Positions 24,381-33,332 of a DNA stretch of 64,000 nt are shown one piece after another. A program made the translations under genes and the position numbers. Numbering within the stretch: position 1 is the first letter of the stretch; every line of letters starts with the position of its first letter. Source of the stretch: UBA5078 sp964538025 (GTDB lineage: Bacteria > Pseudomonadota > Gammaproteobacteria > Pseudomonadales > Pseudohongiellaceae); contig CAZICZ010000009.1 in NCBI GenBank assembly GCA_964538025.1, positions 1-64,000 on the forward strand. Direction: 5' to 3'. The notes beneath the pieces were generated by a model. It was not told the DNA's origin. It searched no databases and saw only the letters and a program-made list of their open reading frames with translations.

Positions 24381-26906
24381 TCAGCGAATGCGCGCTGCAA
24401 TCTGCTCCAGCGTCTGAGACAGCGCCTCATAACGTCGGGCACTAATGCCCGTGCTTTGCCCCGCGGACTGGGCCATTGCCTGGGCTAGCCCCATCAGACG
24501 GTCGGCGCTCTGCGCGTCCCTGCCACCGCGGGATAGGCTTGCCCCCGCGGTTTCCAGTGCCTGCCGGATGCCGGATTCATTCTCCGCCGGCAGTACCCCC
24601 GCACGGGCCAGCTGATCCACATAAGACAGCGCAACCGCAGGCTCCGCGGGCCATGTCACCCGTTTTTGCTGCTGGGTATTGACCACGGAATCCGGGCTGG
24701 GGAACGAGGCCGCCACAATCTCGTTGGCACTCAGGTAGTCACTTGGATTGAGATTGAAAACATCGAGTCCCCGCGCGATTTCCGTCCCGAAGATCTGGCC
24801 GTTATACCAATAGGCTGACCAGTACCCGCCCAGCACGAGCTCCTTCTCATCGACCGGCCCACGATCAAAAAACGCGATTTCTACCGGATTGGAGGAGTCG
24901 GTGAAATCCACGACGGAAATTCCCCCCTGGTACCACGCCTGCACGAAAATATCGCGGCCTGGGACCGGGATCAGAGAGCCGTTGTGGGCGACGCAATTTT
25001 CCTGATCGGTCTGCGGCGCGGGCATCTTGTAATGGCTGCGATACTGCAGTTTGCCATCCACGATGTCATAGATCGCATCCGCGCCCCAGTTCAGCGGATC
25101 GGAAGGGCGACAGCGTGGCCGGGAACCCCCTCCCCACTCGTCGGTAAAGATCACCTTGGTACCATCGTTGTTGAAGGTGGCGGAGTGCCAGTAGGCAAAG
25201 CCGGTATCGATTACCTGATCGATTCGCACCGGGTTCTGGGGATCAGAAATATCCAGCAGAATGCCGTTTCCAGAGCAGGCGCCTGCAGCGAGACCGATCT
25301 CAGGGAATGCCGTGATGTCATGGCAATGATTGGTCTCGCTCGTGGTCTGCGTCCCCTTCCCGTGATCGCCCCCTTCCCACAGGCCAGCCAGGACGCCCGC
25401 GTTCGGATCAGAGAAAATGAACGGGCGGTTCACAACGGCAGCCTCTTCGGGCCGATCGACAGGAATCCGGATCACGTCAATGCGGAACAGCGCGGACTCG
25501 GGATTCTCAAACGGAGACTCATCGGAACACTCGGACATCTCGTCATCGGGACGCACCGAACTGGTTCCCGACCCGTACACATAGATCACTCCGGCGTCAT
25601 CCGGGTCGGTGACCACGGTGTGGGTGTGAGAGCCTCGACAGGTTTGCACGGCGCCTACCTGGCGGGGCATACGGAAATCACTGACATCGAAAATACGCAA
25701 GCCGCGGAAACGTTCCTCACTCGCCGGTTCGGCAACCCCCTGTAGCCCGCAATCCAGCCGTCCTCGTGTCTGTTCAACAGACATGATCAACAAATTGCCC
25801 ACAACGGACACATCGCCCTGCCCTCCAGGGCACACCACCGAACTGAGCAACTCGGGAGAGGTCGGACGACGAATATCGTAGGCATTAAACCCGTGATAAT
25901 TGCCGGCCACCAACACGTTTCCGGCAAAACTCATGTCGGTATTGGCAAAATTCAGCAGGCTGGGACGGGGCTCGGAAGAGTCATCCTCCTCTTCCTCTGC
26001 CGCCGGAGTTTCTGCGCTCTGGGCATTCTGCGGCAAGTCAATGGCAACATCCTGAGCAGCATCCGGTGAGGTCTCCTCCTCCGGCGCCAACGTTTCCTGC
26101 GCCAGCTCCTTCACGCGGGACATGGGCAATCCCTGAGGATTATTGGGATCGTAAAAACCTTCCGGTTTTGGCAGTGACATGACTCGCTGCATATTGAAAG
26201 AGGCTTCCCCTGCATCAGCATAGCCCGCGCGCAGATTGACACGCGGATCGGGTGAGAAACCGGCAAGCATGGCACTCATGCGCTCAATTTCGCTGGTCTG
26301 GTCGGAGGTGACATCACTCGTGAACTCGTACAAGACGGAATCCTGTGCGGAGCCAGGCTGGCGCAACAGGGTCTCGACCATCTCGATGGCCCCTTCGTGA
26401 TGCTTGATCATGAACTGCAGAAACAGCGTGTCGAAAGCGGCACCCTGTGCGGCGCGCAGTTGTTCAAAATCCGCTTGGGTCAACATGCCGGGCATCAGCT
26501 CGTCGTCATCCATCATGTGATGCGCATGTTCCTCAGGCACCACCTGCTCACGCACCTCGAGCCAGTTGCGCATCATGGCCATTTCATCTTCCTGTGAAAT
26601 GGCGATGCGCTGCGCCATGGCGATCAGAGCATCACGATTTGTCCTTCCCTCAACCAGCGTCCCCATTTCCACAGCCTGGGCATGGTGCGAAATCATGCCC
26701 TGCATGAATTTCACATCGGCATCGGAAAAGGCAAGGCTCGCAAGATTTGATGCTTCCTGCGCTGTGATCAGTCGACTAGGTTGCCCCGGGGCGCCAGGTT
26801 GAACAATGGGCGCTTGAGCGGACAAGGTGCTGGAAGTTAGCGCAATGACGGATGCCAATGTCAGGCGCGAGAACGGAATCGGACGGAAGCGAAGTGGTCG
26901 CAACAT
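24381..26906 (-). CDS. DUF305 domain fused to LVIVD-type beta-propeller, secreted
   Basis: 841 residues. After a signal peptide (LTLASVIALTSS to LSAQ) come two DUF305 halves carrying the paired-His motif (FMQGMISHHAQAVEM and FLQFMIKHHEGAIEM). An acidic linker (EEEEDDSSEP) follows, then a large domain with LVIVD-like repeats (FRGLRIFDVSDFRMPRQVG, GILLDISDPQNPVRI, GISVVDFTDSSNPVEI) that should fold as a propeller. HCHD, FAYWHSATF and RGSHTHTV give further His clusters. DUF305 is a ferritin-like helical domain thought to bind metal, often copper. The ATG at 26906 has GGAG nine bases upstream; a start at 26921 is possible. Confidence 0.8.
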   Translation of the reverse strand: MLRPLRFRPIPFSRLTLASVIALTSSTLSAQAPIVQPGAPGQPSRLITAQEASNLASLAFSDADVKFMQGMISHHAQAVEMGTLVEGRTNRDALIAMAQRIAISQEDEMAMMRNWLEVREQVVPEEHAHHMMDDDELMPGMLTQADFEQLRAAQGAAFDTLFLQFMIKHHEGAIEMVETLLRQPGSAQDSVLYEFTSDVTSDQTSEIERMSAMLAGFSPDPRVNLRAGYADAGEASFNMQRVMSLPKPEGFYDPNNPQGLPMSRVKELAQETLAPEEETSPDAAQDVAIDLPQNAQSAETPAAEEEEDDSSEPRPSLLNFANTDMSFAGNVLVAGNYHGFNAYDIRRPTSPELLSSVVCPGGQGDVSVVGNLLIMSVEQTRGRLDCGLQGVAEPASEERFRGLRIFDVSDFRMPRQVGAVQTCRGSHTHTVVTDPDDAGVIYVYGSGTSSVRPDDEMSECSDESPFENPESALFRIDVIRIPVDRPEEAAVVNRPFIFSDPNAGVLAGLWEGGDHGKGTQTTSETNHCHDITAFPEIGLAAGACSGNGILLDISDPQNPVRIDQVIDTGFAYWHSATFNNDGTKVIFTDEWGGGSRPRCRPSDPLNWGADAIYDIVDGKLQYRSHYKMPAPQTDQENCVAHNGSLIPVPGRDIFVQAWYQGGISVVDFTDSSNPVEIAFFDRGPVDEKELVLGGYWSAYWYNGQIFGTEIARGLDVFNLNPSDYLSANEIVAASFPSPDSVVNTQQQKRVTWPAEPAVALSYVDQLARAGVLPAENESGIRQALETAGASLSRGGRDAQSADRLMGLAQAMAQSAGQSTGISARRYEALSQTLEQIAARIR

Positions 26907-27015
26907 GATGAGGAGCTCCATATTGGAATGAAGTGTGTCTATGAGTTCGTGGAATAGAGGCAGAATAAGGCGATGTGCCGCGCTTTTCCAGCAGTGAATT
27001 TTCACGCGGTCCAAT

Positions 27016-27045
27016 AAAAAACCCCGGCACAGGACCGGGGTTTTT
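27016..27045. terminator. Bidirectional intrinsic terminator
   Basis: AAAAACCCCGG and CCGGGGTTTTT pair around ACAGGA-type loop bases. It lies 30 bases past the stop of the TonB receptor (27078) and isolates it from the next leftward gene. Confidence 0.88.
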
Positions 27046-27077
27046 GATGATCTCAGGAAAATCCCCGAGACAGTCGC

Positions 27078-30065
27078 TTAGAACTGGACGCGAGCACCCA
27101 GATAGAAACGACGTGGGCTTGCCCAGGCATTGCCTTGACCGAAGGTGTACACACCGTCGCCGCCTGAGAGTTCCTGTTCACGCGTCACTGCCTGGTTGTC
27201 CAGCGCGTTGAAGATGTCGAGGAAGAACTCAGTTTCAAAGCCGCTGATCTCCATGGTGTACTTGGCACGCAGGTCCAGCAGGCCATAGGAATCAGTGGTG
27301 TGTGAACCCACTGTGCCCGGCGCCAGCCAACGAGATCTTGCACCCAGAGAGTCGTAGGCAGTGCCTACGCGGATCGGCGTGTGACGTCCGTACTGAGAGA
27401 AAGTTTCGCTGTAGATCAGACCGGAGTTCCAGCTGTACACCGCACCCAGTTCAATCCCGTTATCGAAGGTATAGGAACCAGCAACCTTGAGCAGGTGCTC
27501 AATATTGCCTGGCTGAGGCCCGTATACGTTCGGAGCGCGTGGATCGAGGTACAGGAAGTCCCCCTGAAGGTCCGCATTACCGTCGGAGTTGGAGTTACCG
27601 GACGCATCGTTGTAGGAGTATGACGCCAGCATCTGCCAACGGTCATCTGCACTGCGACGCTTGCGGAAAGTCACTTCTACCCCTTCGTACTCACGGATAC
27701 CGCCTTCCAGCGTCGCGATGAAATAGTTCGCTGCCGGCAGGGTTGTGAAGCCGAAGTAAGACAGGGGAAGGGCATAACCGCCAACCAGCGAGGGGTCAGT
27801 GTAGAAACCCAGATCGTAGTCTTCGAGAATGTCCTTGGTTTCACGATCGGTGTAGGTGATCTGAACGCTCATGTCGCGAGAGAGTGAGTGTTCGAATCCC
27901 AGCATCATTTCGTCTGTGTAAGGAGTCTTGGTGGTCGGGGCGAAATAGCCGTCCTGAACCTGTGCACCACCACGGGTACGGAAGGTCACCCACTGGTTGC
28001 CCACATACACCTGCTCTTCACGCACGGAGCCGGACAATGTCCCTGCAAACTGCGTCATGTCGGTACGGATCGGGTCGTAGTAGCGCCCTGAGAAGGCCCA
28101 CACCTTGCTGCCGCCGTCTCCGAAGATGTCATACACAACGGACAGACGCGGTGCGTATTCCCAGTCGAAGGTGAAGACACGTGACCCGTCAGTGGCAATG
28201 TGATCCCACTTCTCGGCGCGCACACCGGCGTTCACTGTCCAGTGTTCGTTGATATTCCAGGAATCTTGCAGGAAGAATGCATCGCCTTCTGTCTTGAAGG
28301 AAAGCTTTGCTTTTTGCGTTTGGCTGATGCGGTAGACGTTTACCTGACCATGCGGGTTACCGGTCGTTGCATTGAAAGACAGGTTGCCCAGTTCAGTCGT
28401 GGAAATGCTACCGTCCTTGTCACCATCTAGCAGGCCGAGGAAGTAACCGGAGTTGCCGCTGTTCTTCATGGCGTCGATGATGCGCTGGTAATCGTCTTCC
28501 GACAGATCACGCTCGCCCGTCCAGGTGCCACTGACATAGTTCTTCAATTGCATGCCGGTATTCTGCGTGCCGATAGAGGTGTATTGGGAACCATCACCGG
28601 AGTACTGGAGGTCGTACAGACGCTCATTCGTTGTCTGAGTGTATCCGCCTTTGATTTCGTGGTAACCAAATGCGGAATCTAGGAAGTATTCCACTGTGAT
28701 CGACTTGGTGTCCTTGTTGCGGAAGTCGATGGTATTGGAGCCACGGCCACCGCGATCGGTTTCCGCATTGGTCACTGTCACGCCGTTGTAGGCAACATCG
28801 TTACGGCTGGTGGCGTCTGCGGAAGTGGTGCTCAGTTCAGCCTCGTGGCTGGCAACATCCAGCGTTACGATCAGGTTGTCCCACGAGTGCGAGTAGGAAT
28901 ACTTGTAGTTATCCCCACCCTGCACACTCGCACTGTCACGGTTTGCCAGTACGGTATAGTTGGATGAGCCATCACGCTCGTACGGATCGTTGAAGAATTC
29001 CGCTGTGAACTTGTCGTTGTCGGTGGCTGCCCAAGACAGTTTGAAGAAACCTAGATCCTGCGTTGAGTTAACTGTTCGCTGGAAGGTGTCGGTCACTGGG
29101 TTGATGACATCTTCGTCGCGCTCTTTGCGCTGGAAGGAGGTGAAGAACCAGAGTTTGTCCTTGATGATCGGGCCGCCAAGGGTGAAGGCTGTGTCGTAGG
29201 TAGAGAAGGTGCTATCCGGCAGATTCTCGTTGTCCGCTACCAGGCTGTCGCTCTGCGCGTAGTAGTTCAGGGAGCCATGAAACTCGTTGCTGCCTGACTT
29301 GGTGACAACGCGGGAGATCAATCCCTGGCCGCCTTCGTACTCGGCAGGCACGCCACCGGTGATAACTTGTTGCTCCTGAATAATTTCGGAGTTGAAGTTC
29401 GCGCCGAAGGTACCCGTGAGGTTATCCGTGATGTTAACGCCATCAATGTAGTACACGTTGTCGGTAGAAGTACCGGCAGTGTTGCCGTTGGCATCAACTC
29501 CGTCAGAGTAATTCACTCCTGACTTTGAAGACGGGTTGCCGTCCAGTGTAGGCTTTGTGGAAGGCGCGAGCTGCAGATAGGACTGGTAGCTGCGGCCCGT
29601 AGGCAGTGATTCTGTCAGGTCCAGGGTGATGTCAGTCCCGACCAGTGCGGAGGTTGTGTCCACCAGCTGAGTGCGGCCTGACCGCCCTACCACCAGCACT
29701 TCCTCAATGGTATTGGCACGCTCGATGGCATACGTCAGGGTGAAGTTGCGACCAGAAACCACCTGGACATTGGCGTTACGAAGAGGCTGGTAACCAGAAC
29801 CGCTCACCACGACTTCGTACTGCTCGGAAGGGTCCAGACCCAGCAGACGCACTTCGCCGTCTGGTCCTGTAATTCCGCTCTTTTGGGTCAAACTTTCGGG
29901 TGTGCTGGCCTGTACCATGGCACCTGCGACCGGGTTACCCGCAGCGTCGGTCACCACAACACGGAGGCCGCCTGTGTCAGCAAAGGCCTGTGAGCTGATT
30001 GCAGCGGCCAGCAATACACTGGCAGCCTTGAGCCTGAATCGCGCAGGCGTTTGGATTTTTTGCAT
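27078..30065 (-). CDS. Oar-like TonB-dependent receptor with N-terminal carboxypeptidase-regulatory domain
   Basis: 995 residues. Signal peptide ends QAFAD. Residues about 32-115 are a CarboxypepD_reg/CNA-B-type beta sandwich (GLRVVVTDAAGNPVAGAMV, GEVRLLGLDPSEQYEVVVSGSGY), followed by EEVLVVGRS and the plug (LPTGRSYQSYLQLAP, NVYYIDGVNITD, GGVPAEYEGGQGLISRVVTKSG). The barrel ends FYLGARVQF. This set is typical of Oar-type receptors, of which some import proteases or peptides. An inserted DGDKDGSISTTELG stretch looks like a calcium-binding loop. GAGGG precedes the ATG by six bases. Confidence 0.92.
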   Translation of the reverse strand: MQKIQTPARFRLKAASVLLAAAISSQAFADTGGLRVVVTDAAGNPVAGAMVQASTPESLTQKSGITGPDGEVRLLGLDPSEQYEVVVSGSGYQPLRNANVQVVSGRNFTLTYAIERANTIEEVLVVGRSGRTQLVDTTSALVGTDITLDLTESLPTGRSYQSYLQLAPSTKPTLDGNPSSKSGVNYSDGVDANGNTAGTSTDNVYYIDGVNITDNLTGTFGANFNSEIIQEQQVITGGVPAEYEGGQGLISRVVTKSGSNEFHGSLNYYAQSDSLVADNENLPDSTFSTYDTAFTLGGPIIKDKLWFFTSFQRKERDEDVINPVTDTFQRTVNSTQDLGFFKLSWAATDNDKFTAEFFNDPYERDGSSNYTVLANRDSASVQGGDNYKYSYSHSWDNLIVTLDVASHEAELSTTSADATSRNDVAYNGVTVTNAETDRGGRGSNTIDFRNKDTKSITVEYFLDSAFGYHEIKGGYTQTTNERLYDLQYSGDGSQYTSIGTQNTGMQLKNYVSGTWTGERDLSEDDYQRIIDAMKNSGNSGYFLGLLDGDKDGSISTTELGNLSFNATTGNPHGQVNVYRISQTQKAKLSFKTEGDAFFLQDSWNINEHWTVNAGVRAEKWDHIATDGSRVFTFDWEYAPRLSVVYDIFGDGGSKVWAFSGRYYDPIRTDMTQFAGTLSGSVREEQVYVGNQWVTFRTRGGAQVQDGYFAPTTKTPYTDEMMLGFEHSLSRDMSVQITYTDRETKDILEDYDLGFYTDPSLVGGYALPLSYFGFTTLPAANYFIATLEGGIREYEGVEVTFRKRRSADDRWQMLASYSYNDASGNSNSDGNADLQGDFLYLDPRAPNVYGPQPGNIEHLLKVAGSYTFDNGIELGAVYSWNSGLIYSETFSQYGRHTPIRVGTAYDSLGARSRWLAPGTVGSHTTDSYGLLDLRAKYTMEISGFETEFFLDIFNALDNQAVTREQELSGGDGVYTFGQGNAWASPRRFYLGARVQF

Positions 30066-30413
30066 TTTAATCCCTCTTTTGGTTGGTTTGCTGGCGCCTG
30101 ACGGTGAGATTGCTCCCGCGGACGCCCTGACGTTTACTCTGTTATTTTTATGACAGTAATCACCCAGTACGCGTCACCTCTGGGGAATGGATCAAACCCG
30201 CATGGTAGAACGTGTTGAGGATGATTACTGAAGACGTTCACAATTTAATGAATTCAATTCTGTTTGTCGAACACTTGTTCGCTGATTGTGGCAAAAAAGA
30301 GGCAATTTGGCGGGCACAACTGTGGAAAAAATGTGAAAAGCCCGCGCACAGACACCGGGGAGATCGTTCCGACAGGCCTCGCGCCGACGCTAAATGAGGC
30401 GTCGCTTCGCCTC
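30066..30413. other. Intergenic region upstream of Oar-like receptor
   Basis: 348 bases containing the promoter of the leftward receptor and the end of the leftward Sua5-type gene's upstream neighbour spacing. AT-rich around 30135-30160. No clear -35/-10 pair, terminator or operator was recognised. Confidence 0.4.
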
Positions 30414-31388
30414 TCAGGGGGAGCTCGCCGCACGGCTCAGACGGTCATTGACATCGTTCCATGTCTCACCGATGGGAGGCCGTTCGAGCCAGATAGCGTC
30501 TGCTCCGAGGGCGTCCAGCTGATGCAGTGTGCGATACAGCAGTCGTGCATAGGCTGCTTTTTCTTCGGGCAGATAGATCACCGCAGGCGACACCGGCATT
30601 CCGGCGACGTGACCGTACAACACGCAAGCCGTCGTTTCCGGGTTTAGTGCGTAGTTCGTCAGAACCTCCGCTCTGTCTGCAATAAAAAGCGGCGTGCGGG
30701 GTTGATAGTGCACGGCCACATTGCCGGGAACGGCGACGTTGTGATGAGCAGGCGTCAGGACTTCCTCCCCGGCTGCGCGTGCCAACGCGGAGGCGGTGAT
30801 GGGGCCACTTCTGAGTACCTGCAGGACGTCCCCCGTCATATCCAGAATCGTGGATTCGAGCCCGACCTCGCAATCACCGCCGTCCAGCACGGCGTCAATG
30901 CGCCCGCCGAGGGAGCCAAGCACCTGTTCAGCACTGGTAGGACTCAGTCGCTTGTAGAGGTTGGCCGAGGGGGCGGCAAGCCCGAGCCCACTTTCACGCA
31001 GAAGGGACAATAAGACCGGGTGGGCCGGCATCCGAATCCCAATGCTTGACTTGCCTGCGGTCACGACCTCCGGCACATCCGGTGCTTTTTTGAGTAACAG
31101 AGTTAGCGGTCCGGGCCAGAAGGCCTCGGCAAGCCGATACGCAAGCGGGGGAATGTCGATCGCCCATAGGGGAAGCGCGTCAAGTCGGCCAATATGGACG
31201 ATCAAGGGGTGGTCACTGGGCCGCCCCTTGGCCTCGAAAATGCGGGCGACGGCGCGGCCATCACGGGCATTGGCGGCAAGTCCGTAGACGGTTTCAGTCG
31301 GCACAGCGACAAGGCGGCCCTGTTGCAGCAGAGCAATCGCCCGGGCAATGTCCTGTGACCGGGTGGCCTGCAACACCTGCGTCTTCAC
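30414..31388 (-). CDS. L-threonylcarbamoyladenylate synthase, Sua5 type
   Basis: 324 residues from the GTG at 31388. It makes threonylcarbamoyl-AMP from threonine, bicarbonate and ATP, the first step to the tRNA modification t6A. The YrdC fold is clear: GRLVAVPTETVYGLAAN, FEAKGRPSDHPLIVHI, FWPGPLTLLL, IGIRMPAHP and the APSANLYKRLSPTSAEQV segment. LRSGPIT and GNVAVHYQPRTPLFI mark the linker and the C-terminal Sua5 domain, which bare TsaC lacks. The frame is open upstream to 31526 but would overlap the divergent gene. GAGG eight bases upstream favours 31388; a GTG at 31409 is the other option. Confidence 0.88.
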   Translation of the reverse strand: MKTQVLQATRSQDIARAIALLQQGRLVAVPTETVYGLAANARDGRAVARIFEAKGRPSDHPLIVHIGRLDALPLWAIDIPPLAYRLAEAFWPGPLTLLLKKAPDVPEVVTAGKSSIGIRMPAHPVLLSLLRESGLGLAAPSANLYKRLSPTSAEQVLGSLGGRIDAVLDGGDCEVGLESTILDMTGDVLQVLRSGPITASALARAAGEEVLTPAHHNVAVPGNVAVHYQPRTPLFIADRAEVLTNYALNPETTACVLYGHVAGMPVSPAVIYLPEEKAAYARLLYRTLHQLDALGADAIWLERPPIGETWNDVNDRLSRAASSP

Positions 31389-31519
31389 CTGTCCTGCCTC
31401 GCTGTTCACCCGGTGTGGTTCTCCATTGTGGGGGAGGCCTATGATAAACGCAGGGCGATAAAGTCCATAACGATGAATGCGGCGTAGTAGAATGCAACCC
31501 ACTTTCCAGGAGAAAACCG

Positions 31520-32425
31520 ATGGCAAGCGCCCCCACTCCCTCCTTCAAAATTCTGATTGCCCTTTTCATTTGTCTTGCTCTGGCGGCGCTCATGCTCGTC
31601 GCGGGCAGCGCAGGAGGAGCAAGCGTCGGCGGCATTCCCTTGTTCGTCATTGCCGGCGTGCTGCCGTTCCTGCTGCACTGGGCCGTGTTCCTGCCCTCAT
31701 TCATGCTGCAGACGGAACATTACTTTGATCTCACTGGAGCGCTGTCCTTTATTGGCGCCATCTTGCTGGCCTATAACCTGGGACAGTCGCTGGGTCTGCC
31801 GCTGGATACGCGCTCCCTGCTGCTTGCGGCAATGGTGCTCACCTGGTCCCTGCGTCTTGGCAGCTTCCTGTTTCTGCGTGTCAAAAAGGCCGGTGAAGAC
31901 CGGCGCTTTCGCGAAATCAAAACCCGCTTCCTCCGCTTCATGCTGACCTGGACGCTGGGGGGACTGTGGGTATTGTTCACCATCGCCCCTTCATTGGCAG
32001 CGCTGACATCCGGACGGTCAGTGCCTCTGGATGCACTGTCATTCGTCGCCCTAGCACTGTGGTTTGTCGGTCTGATGCTGGAAGTTATCGCCGACCGACA
32101 GAAATCCACCTTTCGCGCAAACCCGGAAAACAAGGACGCCTTTATTCACACTGGCGTATGGTCCCTCTCCCGGCACCCCAACTATCTGGGTGAAATGATG
32201 CTCTGGTGTGGCGCTGCCCTTCTCGCGGCGCCCGCGCTCCAGGGATGGCAGCTGATGACGCTGATCTCTCCGCTCTTTGTCATCTTGCTTCTGTGCCGCG
32301 TGAGCGGAATTCCTCTGCTTGAAGCCCGTGCGGAGGAAAAATGGGGCAATGATCCGGCCTACAGGGAGTATGTCCGCCGCACGCCCGTCCTGATTCCGGG
32401 GTTCCATGAAAAGAAACGCCCCTGA
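31520..32425 (+). CDS. DUF1295 / steroid 5-alpha-reductase-like membrane protein
   Basis: 301 residues with seven or so membrane segments. The C-terminal half has the family signature: ADRQKSTFRANPENKDAFIHTGVWSLSRHPNYLGEMMLW, then LEARAEEKWGNDPAYREYVRRTPVLIP. These proteins are thought to be NADPH-dependent reductases or isoprenylcysteine-methyltransferase relatives acting on lipid double bonds. AGGAG precedes the ATG. The last 20 bases overlap the following methyltransferase gene, so the two are coupled and may act on one lipid substrate. Confidence 0.85.
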   Translation: MASAPTPSFKILIALFICLALAALMLVAGSAGGASVGGIPLFVIAGVLPFLLHWAVFLPSFMLQTEHYFDLTGALSFIGAILLAYNLGQSLGLPLDTRSLLLAAMVLTWSLRLGSFLFLRVKKAGEDRRFREIKTRFLRFMLTWTLGGLWVLFTIAPSLAALTSGRSVPLDALSFVALALWFVGLMLEVIADRQKSTFRANPENKDAFIHTGVWSLSRHPNYLGEMMLWCGAALLAAPALQGWQLMTLISPLFVILLLCRVSGIPLLEARAEEKWGNDPAYREYVRRTPVLIPGFHEKKRP

Positions 32426-33281
32426 CCGGCGAACAGCTTCGCCCGCGGCCGACAAGGCCCGTATTGCCCATTATTACGATGCGAATACGGCCTCCTTTCT
32501 CCGCCTCGGGCGCGCTCAGGGGACCGGCGCTATTCATCGCGCCATCTGGGCCCCCGGTGTCCGCACGCGGCGCGAGGCCTTGCACTATCTCAATGCCTGG
32601 ATTGCCAGTATTCTCGCCCCCGCGTGCAGCTCCCAGGAGGGGCCGTTACACCTGATCGATCTGGGCTGCGGAGTGGGAGGAACAGCCCGTTTTCTGGCGG
32701 AAGTGCTGAAGGCGCACGTCACCGGCGTGACGATCAGCGGCGTGCAGGCGCACATGGCGCGGCGCGATGCCGAGGCGGCGGGGGTGGCAGATCGCTGCCA
32801 GTTTGTTGAAGCGGATTTTGATGCCCTCCCGCCCCTGCCCGCCGCCGATGCGGTCATCGCCATTGAGTCGTTTGTTCACGCCAAGGATCCAGCCCGGTTT
32901 TTCGCCAATGCCCACGCACTGCTCAAACCCGGCGGGCTGCTGATACTCTGCGACGATTTTCTGAGCGACACAGGTACTGACGATGCATCTCCGTGGATTG
33001 CGCAGTTTCGCCGAGGCTGGCATCTGAATACGCTGATGAGCGCTGCCGATTGCCAGCGTCTTGCGCAGGCGCAGCGGTTTTCAGTCGTTGAGCACCACAA
33101 CCTGTCACGCTATCTGAAAGGGTTTCCTCTGGCAGTGCTGTGGCCCCTGGCTCACCTGACAAAAATTCCGCTACCCTGGCCCTACTGGGATAATCTGGCG
33201 GGAGGCACTGCTCTGCAGTGGTGCGTCAGAAAAGGTCTGACCACCTACCACACCCTGGCGTTCCAGAAAGCACCAGTATAA
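32406..33281 (+). CDS. Class I SAM-dependent methyltransferase
   Basis: 291 residues. Motif I is HLIDLGCGVGGTARFL (about residues 82-97); later steps are VTGVTISGVQAHMARR, CQFVEADFDALPPLPAADAVIAIESFVHA and LLKPGGLLILCDDFL. The early KARIAHYYDANTASFLRLGR is typical of the sterol/tocopherol/cyclopropane-type C- and O-methyltransferase group. It overlaps the DUF1295 gene by 20 bases. Together they suggest reduction and methylation of a polyprenyl or sterol-like lipid, an inference from gene order. A bidirectional terminator follows at once. Confidence 0.85.
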   Translation: MKRNAPDRRTASPAADKARIAHYYDANTASFLRLGRAQGTGAIHRAIWAPGVRTRREALHYLNAWIASILAPACSSQEGPLHLIDLGCGVGGTARFLAEVLKAHVTGVTISGVQAHMARRDAEAAGVADRCQFVEADFDALPPLPAADAVIAIESFVHAKDPARFFANAHALLKPGGLLILCDDFLSDTGTDDASPWIAQFRRGWHLNTLMSAADCQRLAQAQRFSVVEHHNLSRYLKGFPLAVLWPLAHLTKIPLPWPYWDNLAGGTALQWCVRKGLTTYHTLAFQKAPV

Positions 33282-33310
33282 AAAAAAGGGGCCATAAGGC
33301 CCCTTTCTTT
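33281..33310. terminator. Bidirectional intrinsic terminator
   Basis: AAAGGGGCC and GGCCCCTTT pair around ATAA, with runs of A on one side and TTTCTTT on the other. It starts on the last base of the methyltransferase stop codon and lies before the convergent TonB receptor's end at 33333. Confidence 0.88.
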
Positions 33311-33332
33311 ATTGCGATTGTCACCCTTCCGA

